Below, one piece after another: positions 36,885-44,284 of a stretch of DNA of 64,000 bases (within the stretch, counting starts at the first letter, position 1; every line of letters starts with the position of its first letter). The notes beneath the pieces are model-generated. The model was given only the letters and a program-made list of their open reading frames with translations. It was not told the DNA's origin and did not search any database. Where the stretch lies: the NCBI GenBank assembly GCA_963838385.1, contig CAWIRE010000013.1:33728-97727 (forward strand). Direction: 5' to 3'. The DNA is from DAHUYF01 sp963838385 (GTDB lineage: Bacteria; Pseudomonadota; Alphaproteobacteria; ATCC43930; CGMCC-115725). The position numbers and the translations under genes are program-made.

Positions 36885-37298
36885 TCAGCGCCCGCCGCCG
36901 GGCTGCCGCGGCGCCGCCAGCACATCTTTGAAGTAGAACAAATTCGCCATGAACGGCTGTAGATCGCCTTCGATGATCAACTCGCCGCGCTTGGAGAAGG
37001 CGAAGATGTCGTGATCCTGCGGCGCCGGCACCGCTCGCCAGAAGCGCCACCACACCTCCTGGCCGGCCCGGATCGCAAAGCGCCACGGGCGGAGCAGATG
37101 CGGCCCTCGCTCCAGTGCCGCGACGCGGCCGTGCTCGATGGCGAGATGGTACGGGACCCGTCCCAGCCCGATCTGCAGCTCGACGCTCAGGAACCGCCCG
37201 CGCTCAATCAGCCGGGCATCGCCGTTCACCAGATCCGGCAGTCTTTCGAGGCGCGCCGCCAGATCGGCAGCCGTCGCCCCGCCCGTCTCCTCCGCCAT
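36885..37298 (-). CDS. SCP2-like (sterol-carrier fold) small protein
   Basis: A 137-residue protein. The pattern FLSVELQIGLGRVPYHLAIE, then VWWRFWRAVPAP, then RGELIIEGDLQPFMANLFYF resembles the SCP2 lipid-binding fold, in which a C-terminal KGD-type strand-helix closes the pocket. The ATG at 37298 has a strong GGGAGGGG site, so longer readings are rejected. It is first in the hydrolase/LivK operon and may bind a hydrophobic substrate. The assignment rests on pattern only. Confidence 0.6.
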   Translation of the reverse strand: MAEETGGATAADLAARLERLPDLVNGDARLIERGRFLSVELQIGLGRVPYHLAIEHGRVAALERGPHLLRPWRFAIRAGQEVWWRFWRAVPAPQDHDIFAFSKRGELIIEGDLQPFMANLFYFKDVLAAPRQPGGGR

Positions 37299-37315
37299 AC
37301 CTGCCCCTCCCGGTC

Positions 37316-37333
37316 TGCGCGCTGTTGCGCGCA
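37316..37333. repeat. Short perfect inverted repeat
   Basis: TGCGCGC, TGTT, GCGCGCA: seven-base arms, 18 bases upstream of the SCP2-like start. It could be an operator or a hairpin near the promoter. A run of seven T at about 37367-37373 lies farther out, in the same gene-free stretch. Confidence 0.4.
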
Positions 37334-37415
37334 ATGCAGGCGCGTCCGGATCGTCTGCCCGGCGCTTTTTTTGTATCCTCGCGTTATTCGGGGGCTTCTG
37401 CAACCTTCCTCTGGG

Positions 37416-37592
37416 AACCTGAAGCTTCACGCCGGGATCAAGCAGGCGGCGCTGCAGCGCGGGCTGATGGTCTATCCCATGGGCGGTACCGTCGACGGCC
37501 GGCGGGGCGATCACGTGCTGATAGCCCCGCCCTTCATCATCACCGAGGCGGAGTTCGACGCCGTCATCACCGCGGCCGAGGCCGCGACTTGA
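37416..37592 (+). pseudogene. C-terminal fragment of a class III aminotransferase
   Basis: About 58 codons matching the end of class III (omega-type) PLP aminotransferases: LKLHAGIKQAALQRGLMVYP, then the GTVDG and GDHVLIAPPFIITEAEFD signature that closes the small domain. The PLP lysine domain and everything upstream is missing, and no start or promoter fits. The homology begins abruptly near 37416. This is a remnant left by a deletion or insertion next to the SCP2/hydrolase operon. Confidence 0.78.
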
Positions 37593-37724
37593 TCGCGGGA
37601 GCGCGGGGAGGTTTGCCGCGTTACCGTCGTAAGACAAGCAGGACAGCACCTTGACGACAGTGCCGGGCGTCCACGGCGAAGGCCGTGGCGCCGCCGATGG
37701 TTCCTTATTGTTGTTGTGTCACGC

Positions 37725-38162
37725 ATGGTTCCTCCGCCTGCGCCGCGCTCGTCGCCTTGCCCGTACACCCGGCGTGCCGCGCTTCTCCGGCTCGGTCTCG
37801 CTGTGATCACAGGCGTCGCGCTGCCGGGCATTGCCTTGGCGGCGATAGAAACCACGCCGAGCCTGGGATCGGTGCGCTTCACGCCAGGCGGCAGCGCGCT
37901 CCCCGAGGCCGCGCATACGGTGCTGGATCAGGTGGCTTCGCGACTGGAGAGCGACGACAAGTCGCGTGTGGAGCTGCTCGCCTATGCCAGCGGCAGCAAT
38001 CTGAACAGCCGGGCCCGGCGCCTCTCGCTCGATCGCGCCATGGCCGTGCGCGGCTACCTGGCCCGGCGCGGCGTCTCGCGGTCGCGCGTGCTGCTGCGCG
38101 CGCTCGGCAACCGCCACGCGGGCGGCGACGGCGATTGCGTCGAGGTCGTCACGCTCGAATGA
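37725..38162 (+). CDS. OmpA-like C-terminal domain protein
   Basis: A 145-residue exported protein. RRAALLRLGLAVITGVALPG is a signal sequence with a twin-arginine-like start, followed by GSVRFTPGGSALPEAAHTVL and RRLSLDRAMAVRGYLARRGV, the peptidoglycan-binding OmpA/MotB pattern. Conserved Asp and Arg that bind diaminopimelate appear to be present. The ATG at 37725 is used; a GTG at 37716 is in frame. It may anchor the envelope to the cell wall. Confidence 0.78.
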   Translation: MVPPPAPRSSPCPYTRRAALLRLGLAVITGVALPGIALAAIETTPSLGSVRFTPGGSALPEAAHTVLDQVASRLESDDKSRVELLAYASGSNLNSRARRLSLDRAMAVRGYLARRGVSRSRVLLRALGNRHAGGDGDCVEVVTLE

Positions 38163-38241
38163 GCCGCGCGCCGCCTCGGTATACACCCTTCCCGATCTTT
38201 GCCATCATGGCGCCATAGATAAAATAATCAGGAGGACGGCT

Positions 38242-39405
38242 GTGAAGGCTTCCTTGTTCTACCTGCCGACCGTGGGCAATCGCCGCGAGATCGAAGCCGG
38301 AATGGCGGGACTGCGCGGCGACCTCTATCAGCAGATGCTGCGCGAGGTGCTGGAGCAGGTGCGGCTCGCCGACGAGCTCGGCTACGATTCCGTCAGCTTC
38401 ACCGAGCATCATTTCCACATCGAGGGCTTCGAGCTCTCCAACAACCCGGTCCTGCTCGATCTCTACATGGCGCTGCAGACCAAGCGCATCCGCGTCGGGC
38501 AGCTCGGCATCGTGCTGCCGGCCTCGAACCCGATCCGCGTCGCCGAAGACATCGCCATGCTCGACCAGATGACCGGCGGGCGCGCCTGCGCCGGCTTCGC
38601 CCGCGGCTATCAGCGGCGCTGGGTGGATGTCATGGCGCAGCAGACGCATGGCATTCACGGCGCGCTGCCGCATCAGCACGACGCGATCGACGCGGCCAAC
38701 CGCGCCGCCTTCGAGGAGTGCTTCCGCATCATCAAGCAGGCGTGGACGGAGCCGATGCTGTCCTATCAGGGCAAGTATTGGCGAATCCCGCCCGGCGAGA
38801 CGCCCTGGACCCTCGAGGCGACGCAGAAATGGGGCGCGGGCATCGAGAACGGCGTCTTGAAATCGGTCGGCGTCGTGCCGAAACCGGTGCAGAAACCGCA
38901 CCCGCCGGTGTTCCAGCCCTTCGCCAGCTCCGAGACCAGCATCCGCTGGTGCTCCCGGGAGGGCGTGACCGCCATTCTACCGCCGATGCATGCGACCCAT
39001 GAGGACAATCTCTTCACCCTCTACTCCGAGGTCTCCGGTCGGCCGCGGGGTCAGGGCATGGGGCTGTTGCGCGACGTCATCATCGCCGACACGGAGGCGG
39101 AGGCGATCCAGCTGTGGAAGGATTCTGGTATCTTCTCCGGCCGCGCCTGGTTCGAGCCCTTCGGCTTCCGCAAGGGAGTGATGGACCCCGAGACCGGAGC
39201 GGCGCCCACCGCCGAGGAATCGATCGAGAAAGGCTATGCGCTGGTCGGCACGGTCGACACGGTGACACGCACTCTCGAACGCATCCGGCGGCGTCTGCCG
39301 GTCGATTGGCTGTTCTGCTACACCTACAACAGCCTCGTTCCCCACGGCGTGCTGATGAAATCGATCGAGCGCTTCTGGACCGAGGTCATGCCGCGCGCCT
39401 GCTGA
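38242..39405 (+). CDS. LLM-class (luciferase-like) flavin-dependent oxidoreductase
   Basis: A 387-residue bacterial-luciferase-fold enzyme using reduced flavin. FTEHHFHIEGFELSNNP near residue 53 and GIVLPASNPIRVAEDIAMLD near 92 are family hallmarks, followed by GRACAGFARGYQRRW. The start is the GTG at 38242, with AGGAGG eight bases upstream. No flavin reductase partner is next to it. The surrounding hydrolase, hydratase and LivK genes suggest a monooxygenase for an aromatic or cyclic substrate, which is inference. Confidence 0.9.
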   Translation: MKASLFYLPTVGNRREIEAGMAGLRGDLYQQMLREVLEQVRLADELGYDSVSFTEHHFHIEGFELSNNPVLLDLYMALQTKRIRVGQLGIVLPASNPIRVAEDIAMLDQMTGGRACAGFARGYQRRWVDVMAQQTHGIHGALPHQHDAIDAANRAAFEECFRIIKQAWTEPMLSYQGKYWRIPPGETPWTLEATQKWGAGIENGVLKSVGVVPKPVQKPHPPVFQPFASSETSIRWCSREGVTAILPPMHATHEDNLFTLYSEVSGRPRGQGMGLLRDVIIADTEAEAIQLWKDSGIFSGRAWFEPFGFRKGVMDPETGAAPTAEESIEKGYALVGTVDTVTRTLERIRRRLPVDWLFCYTYNSLVPHGVLMKSIERFWTEVMPRAC

Positions 39406-39424
39406 GCATCACCCTCGACCGGAC

Positions 39425-40003
39425 TCAGAACTCGTAACCAATTCTGAGGCCGACATTGTTGAGCCCCGCATTGTGCGAGGAGATATCGGCATTGGAGAGG
39501 TGATCGAAATAGGCCTCGACGCTTACGATCGGCGTGACCCGATAGCCGAGCCCGACGGCGAGATGGAACAGCGCCCGCGTTCCGAGCGCCTTTTCCCCAT
39601 CTGCCGCCGTGTCCAGACGCCCGTCATGCACCGCCCCGCCGGCGGCCCCTATGACATAGGGCCCCTCCTCCGGCTCCGCCGCCGGGTGCCAGAGCTGGGC
39701 GGTCCAGGAGAGATCGGCATAGGCGTAGCTGGTATCGCCGGCGGTATTGACGGAGACGCCGACCGCCGGTCGCGGCGAGCCGATGACGCTCAGCAGATCA
39801 GGCGATTTGAACAGGATTTCGCCGACGATGTCGGCGCCGCTTTCGATGCTGTCGCCGAGAACACCGACATCATGGGCGAGCACGCCGCCCTTCACCTCGT
39901 CGACCACCGAGGATTGCGCTCGGGCTGGAACGAGCGCCGCCGTCAGAACCAGGGACAAAACCAGCCACCACCCACCCACGCGCAGCATGTGGGAGCGAGC
40001 CAT
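39425..40003 (-). CDS. PagL-like acyloxyacyl hydrolase, lipid A 3-O-deacylase family
   Basis: A 192-residue outer-membrane beta-barrel with a signal peptide ending ALVPARAQ. The first strand motif VKGGVLAHDVGVLG and the C-terminal FDHLSNADISSHNAGLNN carry the PagL catalytic His-Ser pair, and the last residue is the Phe of GYEF needed for barrel insertion. PagL removes the 3-O acyl chain of lipid A and so remodels the outer leaflet. It is convergent with the flavoenzyme gene. Confidence 0.85.
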   Translation of the reverse strand: MARSHMLRVGGWWLVLSLVLTAALVPARAQSSVVDEVKGGVLAHDVGVLGDSIESGADIVGEILFKSPDLLSVIGSPRPAVGVSVNTAGDTSYAYADLSWTAQLWHPAAEPEEGPYVIGAAGGAVHDGRLDTAADGEKALGTRALFHLAVGLGYRVTPIVSVEAYFDHLSNADISSHNAGLNNVGLRIGYEF

Positions 40004-40160
40004 CGGACCCCCCTCGCCAAACCGTCGCCGGTGGCGTTCGCCGCCACTCGGCCTCTTGGCACGCTACAGGGCCGGTGGCCGTGCTTCAATCGCGGAATTC
40101 CTTATCTCTTCGGTAAATCGCAGGCGACCCGCCGCACGATGTCGTGACCGTATGTCGGCG

Positions 40161-40964
40161 TCACCCGAAACGGCAGGTGATCGCGCCGAGCGGACCGTAA
40201 TCGATATGGAACATGTCGCCGGCCCGCGCCGGGACGGTGCGCGTGAACGAGCCGCCAAGCACAACTTCGCCGGGTGCGAGCGCCTCGCTATGGGGAGCGA
40301 GCTTGTTGGCGAGCCAGGCGACGCCGTTCGCCGGGTGGTTCATCACCGCCGCCGCGACCCCGGATTCCTCGATCACCCCGTTGCGGTAGCACAGCGCCGC
40401 CACCCAGCGCAGGTCAATATCGGTCGGCCTGACCGGCCGCCCGCCCAGAACCAGGGCGGCATTGGCGGCGTTGTCGGCGATGTTGTCCTCTACCTTGCGC
40501 TGGGCCTTGGTCTCGGGGTCGACGTTGAGCGTGCGCAGATCGACGATCTCGACCGCCGGCACGACATAATCGGTGGCGCTCAAAACGTCGAAGATGGTGC
40601 AGTTCGGCCCGGCCAGCTTGCGGCCGATGATGAACGCCAACTCGCATTCCAGCCTTGGCTCGATGAACCGGCCGATCGGCAAATCGGCGCCGTCGGCGTA
40701 GAACATGTCGTCGAGCAGCGCGCCGTAGTCCGGCTCGGTGATCCCCGACATGCTCTGCATCGCGCGCGAGGTGAGGCCGATCTTGTGGCCGCGGATGCTG
40801 CGCCCCTCGGCGAGCTTGAGGGCGACCCAGCGGCGCTGCGCCTCATAGGCGTCCTCGATCGTGAAGCCCGGATATTGCGCGCTCGGCGGACGGACGCGGC
40901 GGCGCTCCTTCTCCGCCTGATGGTAGGCCTGCGCGATCGCGTCGAGCGTGCGGGTCTCGAGCAT
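40161..40964 (-). CDS. 2-keto-4-pentenoate / 2-oxohept-3-ene-1,7-dioate hydratase-like enzyme
   Basis: A 267-residue fumarylacetoacetase-fold hydratase (MhpD/HpaH group). GHKIGLTSRAMQSMSGITEP near residue 60, LECELAFIIGRKL near 105 (metal-binding Glu) and PAVEIVDLR near 137 are the family motifs. These enzymes hydrate the dienol produced after meta ring cleavage. It is the last gene of VOC, RidA, SDR, hydratase, with one base between it and the SDR stop. The pathway as a whole is incomplete here: no 4-hydroxy-2-oxovalerate aldolase was seen. Confidence 0.88.
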   Translation of the reverse strand: MLETRTLDAIAQAYHQAEKERRRVRPPSAQYPGFTIEDAYEAQRRWVALKLAEGRSIRGHKIGLTSRAMQSMSGITEPDYGALLDDMFYADGADLPIGRFIEPRLECELAFIIGRKLAGPNCTIFDVLSATDYVVPAVEIVDLRTLNVDPETKAQRKVEDNIADNAANAALVLGGRPVRPTDIDLRWVAALCYRNGVIEESGVAAAVMNHPANGVAWLANKLAPHSEALAPGEVVLGGSFTRTVPARAGDMFHIDYGPLGAITCRFG

Positions 40965-40965
40965 G

Positions 40966-41745
40966 TCAGATCAGCCCCATATAGCTGCCGCCATCGAGCT
41001 GCAGGTTCTGACCCGAGATGAAGCCGGCCTGGGCGCTGCACAGGAAGGCGCAGGCATCGGCGAATTCCTCCGGCGTCCCCATCCGCCCGGCGGCGACGCC
41101 GCGGCCGATCTCGGCCCGCGCCTCCTCCATGCTGATGCCCTTCTGCTGCATCAGCCGCCGGGCAAAGAACCGCTGCCGGTCGGTGTCGATGCGGTAGGGT
41201 AACAAATTGTTGATCGTGACGTTGTCCGGCGCGCAGGTACGCGACACCGACTTGGCGAGCGCCGTGAGCGCCGTGCGCGCCGCGGTCGAGAGACCCATCT
41301 CCGGCCCGGGCGACTTCACCATGGCGGAGGTGATGTTGACGATGCGGCCGAACTTCCGCGCCTGCATGCCGGGCACCACCGCACGGATCAGCAGCGCTGG
41401 CGCCAGCATGTTCGCCTCGAGCGCGCCGAGCCATGCCGCATGGTCCCAATCGGCGAGCTTGCCTGGCGGCGGGCCGGCATTGTTGTTGACCAGGATGTCA
41501 GCCTCGGGACAGGCGGCGATCAGGCTCGACCGGCCGACCTCGGTGGTGATGTCGGCGACCACCGGTCGGATTTGCGCGCCCGTCGCGCGCTCGATCTCGG
41601 CCGCCGTCTCCTTCAGCGCCGCCTCGCCCCGCGCATTGATGAAAACGGTGCAGCCCTCGCGCGCCAGCGCCGTGGCGCAGGCCTTGCCCAGGCCCTTGGA
41701 GGAGGCGCAAACGATCGCCTTGCGCCCTTTGATGCCGAGATCCAT
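40966..41745 (-). CDS. SDR-family oxidoreductase with altered catalytic motif
   Basis: A 259-residue Rossmann-fold protein. The NAD(P)-binding start VCASSKGLGKACA and the NNNAGPPPG loop are conserved, as is the C-terminal FISGQNLQLDGGSYMG. At the active site the usual Tyr-xxx-Lys is missing: the helix reads GLSTAARTALTALAKSV, with Ser and Arg at those positions. A subgroup of SDRs with this change exists and its chemistry is poorly known. It sits between the hydratase and RidA genes in one operon. Confidence 0.87.
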   Translation of the reverse strand: MDLGIKGRKAIVCASSKGLGKACATALAREGCTVFINARGEAALKETAAEIERATGAQIRPVVADITTEVGRSSLIAACPEADILVNNNAGPPPGKLADWDHAAWLGALEANMLAPALLIRAVVPGMQARKFGRIVNITSAMVKSPGPEMGLSTAARTALTALAKSVSRTCAPDNVTINNLLPYRIDTDRQRFFARRLMQQKGISMEEARAEIGRGVAAGRMGTPEEFADACAFLCSAQAGFISGQNLQLDGGSYMGLI

Positions 41746-41772
41746 GGCTATGCCCCTTGATAGCGCGGTTGT

Positions 41773-42159
41773 TCAGCCCAGGACCGCGGTGAAGTCGCAG
41801 GCCACGAGCGCCTTGCTCTCGGGTCCGAGCGCCATGGTGTGGCGCGCCGGCCTCGAGTCCTTGTCCGGGAACATCTTCACCCATTCCACGTTGAGCGCCT
41901 CGCGCTGCGTCACCGGCTCTTTCATCCAGACATTGATCTTGATGATGTCCTCGACCGTGCCACCGGCCGCTTCGACCGCGCTCTTGATATGCGCGAACAT
42001 GTTGGTGAGCTGTTGCGCGAGATCGGGCGGCAGGTTCCTGGTGCCGGGATCCATGCCGTTGATCACGCTCGACATGACGATGTTGCCGATGCGGCTGGCA
42101 TTGGGGATCGGGTTGAGGTGGCGGAAGCCGGGAAACTCCACGCTCCGTCGCTTGGACAT
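41773..42159 (-). CDS. RidA/YjgF-family protein
   Basis: A 128-residue trimeric RidA-fold protein; members hydrolyse enamines/imines or act in ring-degradation pathways. IGNIVMSSVINGMDPGTRNL near residue 24 and INVWMKEPVTQREALNVEW near 74 fit the family. The PARHTMALG segment near 105 has the substrate-binding Arg. It lies in the VOC, RidA, SDR, hydratase operon, where such proteins often serve as pathway hydrolases rather than housekeeping RidA. Confidence 0.87.
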   Translation of the reverse strand: MSKRRSVEFPGFRHLNPIPNASRIGNIVMSSVINGMDPGTRNLPPDLAQQLTNMFAHIKSAVEAAGGTVEDIIKINVWMKEPVTQREALNVEWVKMFPDKDSRPARHTMALGPESKALVACDFTAVLG

Positions 42160-42167
42160 GGCTGTCC

Positions 42168-42773
42168 TCAGCCCCGCGGCGCGTCGGGGTTGAAGATCGG
42201 CAGCCCTTCGGTCTGGTCGACCAGCGCCGCATCGCCTTCCGTCGGCAGCGGCTCGATATAGTTCAGCGCACCGTCGATATCGCCTTCCCAGACCTCCCGC
42301 GGAAGATCGTAGAGCAGCTCGATGCCATAACCGTTGGGATCGTGGATATAGAGGCTGTGCGTCATGCCGTGATTGACCCGGCGGTCGAACTTGACGCCGC
42401 GGCTTTGCAGATAGGCGAGCTGCTGCAGCCAGGCCTCCCGGCTCGGCAGCGTGATGGCGATGTGGTTCACCGCCATGGCCATGCCGTAGAGGCTCCATTC
42501 CTTGGGCGGCGGCGGCAGGTTCGGGTTCTCCACCAGCGCGATGTCGTGGTGGTGTGAGCCGCCGCTGCGATCGCCGCTGTAGAAGCGCATCCTGGCGGGG
42601 TTGGGACGCTGCGGCGTCGCGCGCAGCTCGCCGACCTGGCGGAACCCGAGAATGTCGGTCCAGAACCGATGCAACTCTTCCAGGTCCCGCACGTTGAGCA
42701 CGAGGTGATTGATCCCGATCGGCGTCACCGGCCCGCGCGCCTCGACCTTCTCGGCCGACCCGCTCGTTTCCAT
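42168..42773 (-). CDS. VOC-superfamily dioxygenase-like protein
   Basis: A 201-residue glyoxalase/extradiol-dioxygenase-fold protein. Likely metal ligands are His in INHLVLNVRDL (near residue 23), a His in NHIAITL or in MTHSLYIHDPNGYGIEL, and Glu in GIELLYDLP. It is first in the four-gene operon with RidA, SDR and hydratase, so it may be the ring-cleaving or lactone-forming step. A GGAAGGGAG site precedes the ATG. Confidence 0.85.
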   Translation of the reverse strand: METSGSAEKVEARGPVTPIGINHLVLNVRDLEELHRFWTDILGFRQVGELRATPQRPNPARMRFYSGDRSGGSHHHDIALVENPNLPPPPKEWSLYGMAMAVNHIAITLPSREAWLQQLAYLQSRGVKFDRRVNHGMTHSLYIHDPNGYGIELLYDLPREVWEGDIDGALNYIEPLPTEGDAALVDQTEGLPIFNPDAPRG

Positions 42774-42931
42774 CCCGCAGCTCCCTTCCGCTTAGGCGGC
42801 ATTTCCAACGATATAAATATAGCATTAGATCGTCGGCGAGAGCGACCCGCTCGCCCTTTGATGGTGATTGGCATTAATCGCCACAACCGGACCTCGGGAG
42901 CACGCCGTTACCCCGGAGCGCGGTACGGCGA
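42774..42931 (-). promoter_or_regulatory. Putative promoter/operator region of the VOC-RidA-SDR-hydratase operon
   Basis: 158 bases between lrgB and the VOC gene. An AT-rich block (TATAAATATAG, about 42812-42822) stands out as a candidate -10 region. An inverted repeat TGGC-ATTAATC-GCCA at 42869-42883 could be a regulator site. A GC-rich stem (GGCGAG, 42835-42840, with CTCGCC, 42850-42855) may end lrgAB transcription. No regulator gene is adjacent. Confidence 0.35.
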
Positions 42932-43651
42932 TCACGGCCAGAGGAGAACCAGCAACGGCGCCAGCAGCGCGGTGATCAAGCCGTTGAAGCCGATGCCCAG
43001 CGCCGCGAAGGCTGCGGCAAGCTCGCCGCGGCGCGCCACCTGCGCTGCCGCTACGCCGCTGCCGGCGACGCCCGCGGCCAGCCCATGCGACCGCCGGTCC
43101 TCGATGTTCAGGCGCTGCAGCAACCGCTCGCCGGCGATGGCGGCGATGATGCCGCCCAGGATGGCAAAAGCCGCGGTCAAGGCGGGCAGGCCGCCGATGT
43201 TCTGCGACACCGCCATGGCGATCGGCGTGGTCACTGCCTTGGGAGCCATCGACAGCGCCACCATGCGCGAACCGCCCAGCAGCCAGACGATGGCAACGCC
43301 GCTGACGATCGAGGTCGCCGAGCCCGCCAGCAGCGCCAGAGCGGTGCCGTGCAGGCTCCGCCGGACATGATGGAGATTGCGCGCCAGCGGCACCCCCAAG
43401 GCCACCGTGGCCGGGCCGAGCAGGAAATGGATGAACCGGGCGCCTTCGAAATAGGTGGCGTAAGGCGTGCCGGTCGCAAGCAGGACGGCGGCGACGATCA
43501 CGATCGCGATCAGCACGGGGCTGGCATAGGGCGCGCCGCCGCAACGGCGCTGGACCAGCCGGCCGATCAGGTAGGCGGCGAGCGTCACCGTCAGCCAGAG
43601 CAGCGGCGATGGCGCGAGCGGCGCCCACAGCTTTTGCAGCACAGCGTTCAC
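42932..43651 (-). CDS. lrgB: LrgB/CidB-family membrane protein
   Basis: A 239-residue polytopic protein of the LrgB family, paired with LrgA in holin/antiholin-like or pyruvate/glycolate-transport systems. Typical segments are PYASPVLIAIVIVAAVLLA, FLLGPATVALGVPLARNL and LSMAPKAVTTPIAMAVSQNI. The start is the GTG at 43651, which overlaps the lrgA stop as GTGA, so both proteins are translationally coupled. Confidence 0.88.
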   Translation of the reverse strand: MNAVLQKLWAPLAPSPLLWLTVTLAAYLIGRLVQRRCGGAPYASPVLIAIVIVAAVLLATGTPYATYFEGARFIHFLLGPATVALGVPLARNLHHVRRSLHGTALALLAGSATSIVSGVAIVWLLGGSRMVALSMAPKAVTTPIAMAVSQNIGGLPALTAAFAILGGIIAAIAGERLLQRLNIEDRRSHGLAAGVAGSGVAAAQVARRGELAAAFAALGIGFNGLITALLAPLLVLLWP

Positions 43652-44109
43652 GATCCCGCCTCCCTCCGACGCAGGCCCGGGATCGCGGCTTGCTCTGCCT
43701 GGCGGCGCTCGCCCGCGCTCTCGCGCCTCTCGACCAGCCGCGTTACGCGAAACATGACGAGGCCGGTGACGGCAAGGCCCAGCAGGGTCGAGCCGATCAG
43801 CGCGGCGATGATGGGCAGCCATTGCTGCCGCAACAACCCGCCCTCGGCGATCACGCCGACGCCGGCGGGCACGAACAGCAGTCCCATATGGCCGATCAGG
43901 GCCTCGGCGGCTTGCCCGAGCGCGGGCGGCACGGTCGTCGTCTCCGGCGGCCGTTTGCGATTGCGCACGACCAACAGTGCCGCCAGCAAGAACATGCCGA
44001 TCACCGGACCGGGGATGGGCAGGCGGAAGGCCTCGCGCGCCATTTCGCCGATCAATTGGCAGCCGATGAGCCCGGCCAGCGCGGTCACCATGGCCGGGTC
44101 TCTTGCCAT
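43648..44109 (-). CDS. lrgA: LrgA/CidA-family membrane protein
   Basis: A 153-residue holin-like protein with four hydrophobic segments. LIGCQLIGEMAREAFRLPIP and GPVIGMFLLAALLV are the CidA/LrgA signature, followed by LGQAAEALIGHMGLLFVPAG. An ATG at 44091 is an alternative start. A TTGC-N7-GCAA site covers the start codon at 44109, so the LysR product encoded divergently probably controls it directly. Confidence 0.88.
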   Translation of the reverse strand: MARDPAMVTALAGLIGCQLIGEMAREAFRLPIPGPVIGMFLLAALLVVRNRKRPPETTTVPPALGQAAEALIGHMGLLFVPAGVGVIAEGGLLRQQWLPIIAALIGSTLLGLAVTGLVMFRVTRLVERRESAGERRQAEQAAIPGLRRREAGS

Positions 44110-44117
44110 TCAGGCAA
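44103..44117. promoter_or_regulatory. Candidate LysR operator over the lrgA start
   Basis: TTGC-CATTCAG-GCAA, a T-N11-A type inverted repeat. The same TTGC-N7-GCAA arms and spacing recur at 44257-44271 next to the divergent LysR gene. Occupancy here would cover the lrgA ATG (44107-44109). Confidence 0.6.
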
Positions 44118-44252
44118 AAATCGGCCGGTCATTGGGGCTGCCGGAGCCGTGGGAGGGAAGGCTGAATTCATGGGCTTTCTCGCAGGAAAACGCCGGTATG
44201 ACGAGAAGATGGCAGCGGCCTCTTGCCAGCGGAATGGCCCCGGCGGAAAATC

Positions 44253-44275
44253 ATTTTTGCGCAAATGGCAAAAAT
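44253..44275. promoter_or_regulatory. Candidate LysR operator upstream of the LysR gene
   Basis: ATTTTTGC-GCAAATG-GCAAAAAT: perfect eight-base arms around a seven-base spacer, nine bases before the LysR ATG. It fits the T-N11-A LysR box and shares arms with the site at 44103, suggesting autoregulation plus control of lrgAB. Confidence 0.68.
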
Positions 44276-44284
44276 GGATCACCG

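Noticed and set aside
43085..44284. Plus-strand frame running into the LysR gene from the lrgAB side
   Set aside because: It is antisense to lrgA and lrgB, whose proteins are clearly recognisable. The LysR start is placed at 44285, where the family N-terminus begins.
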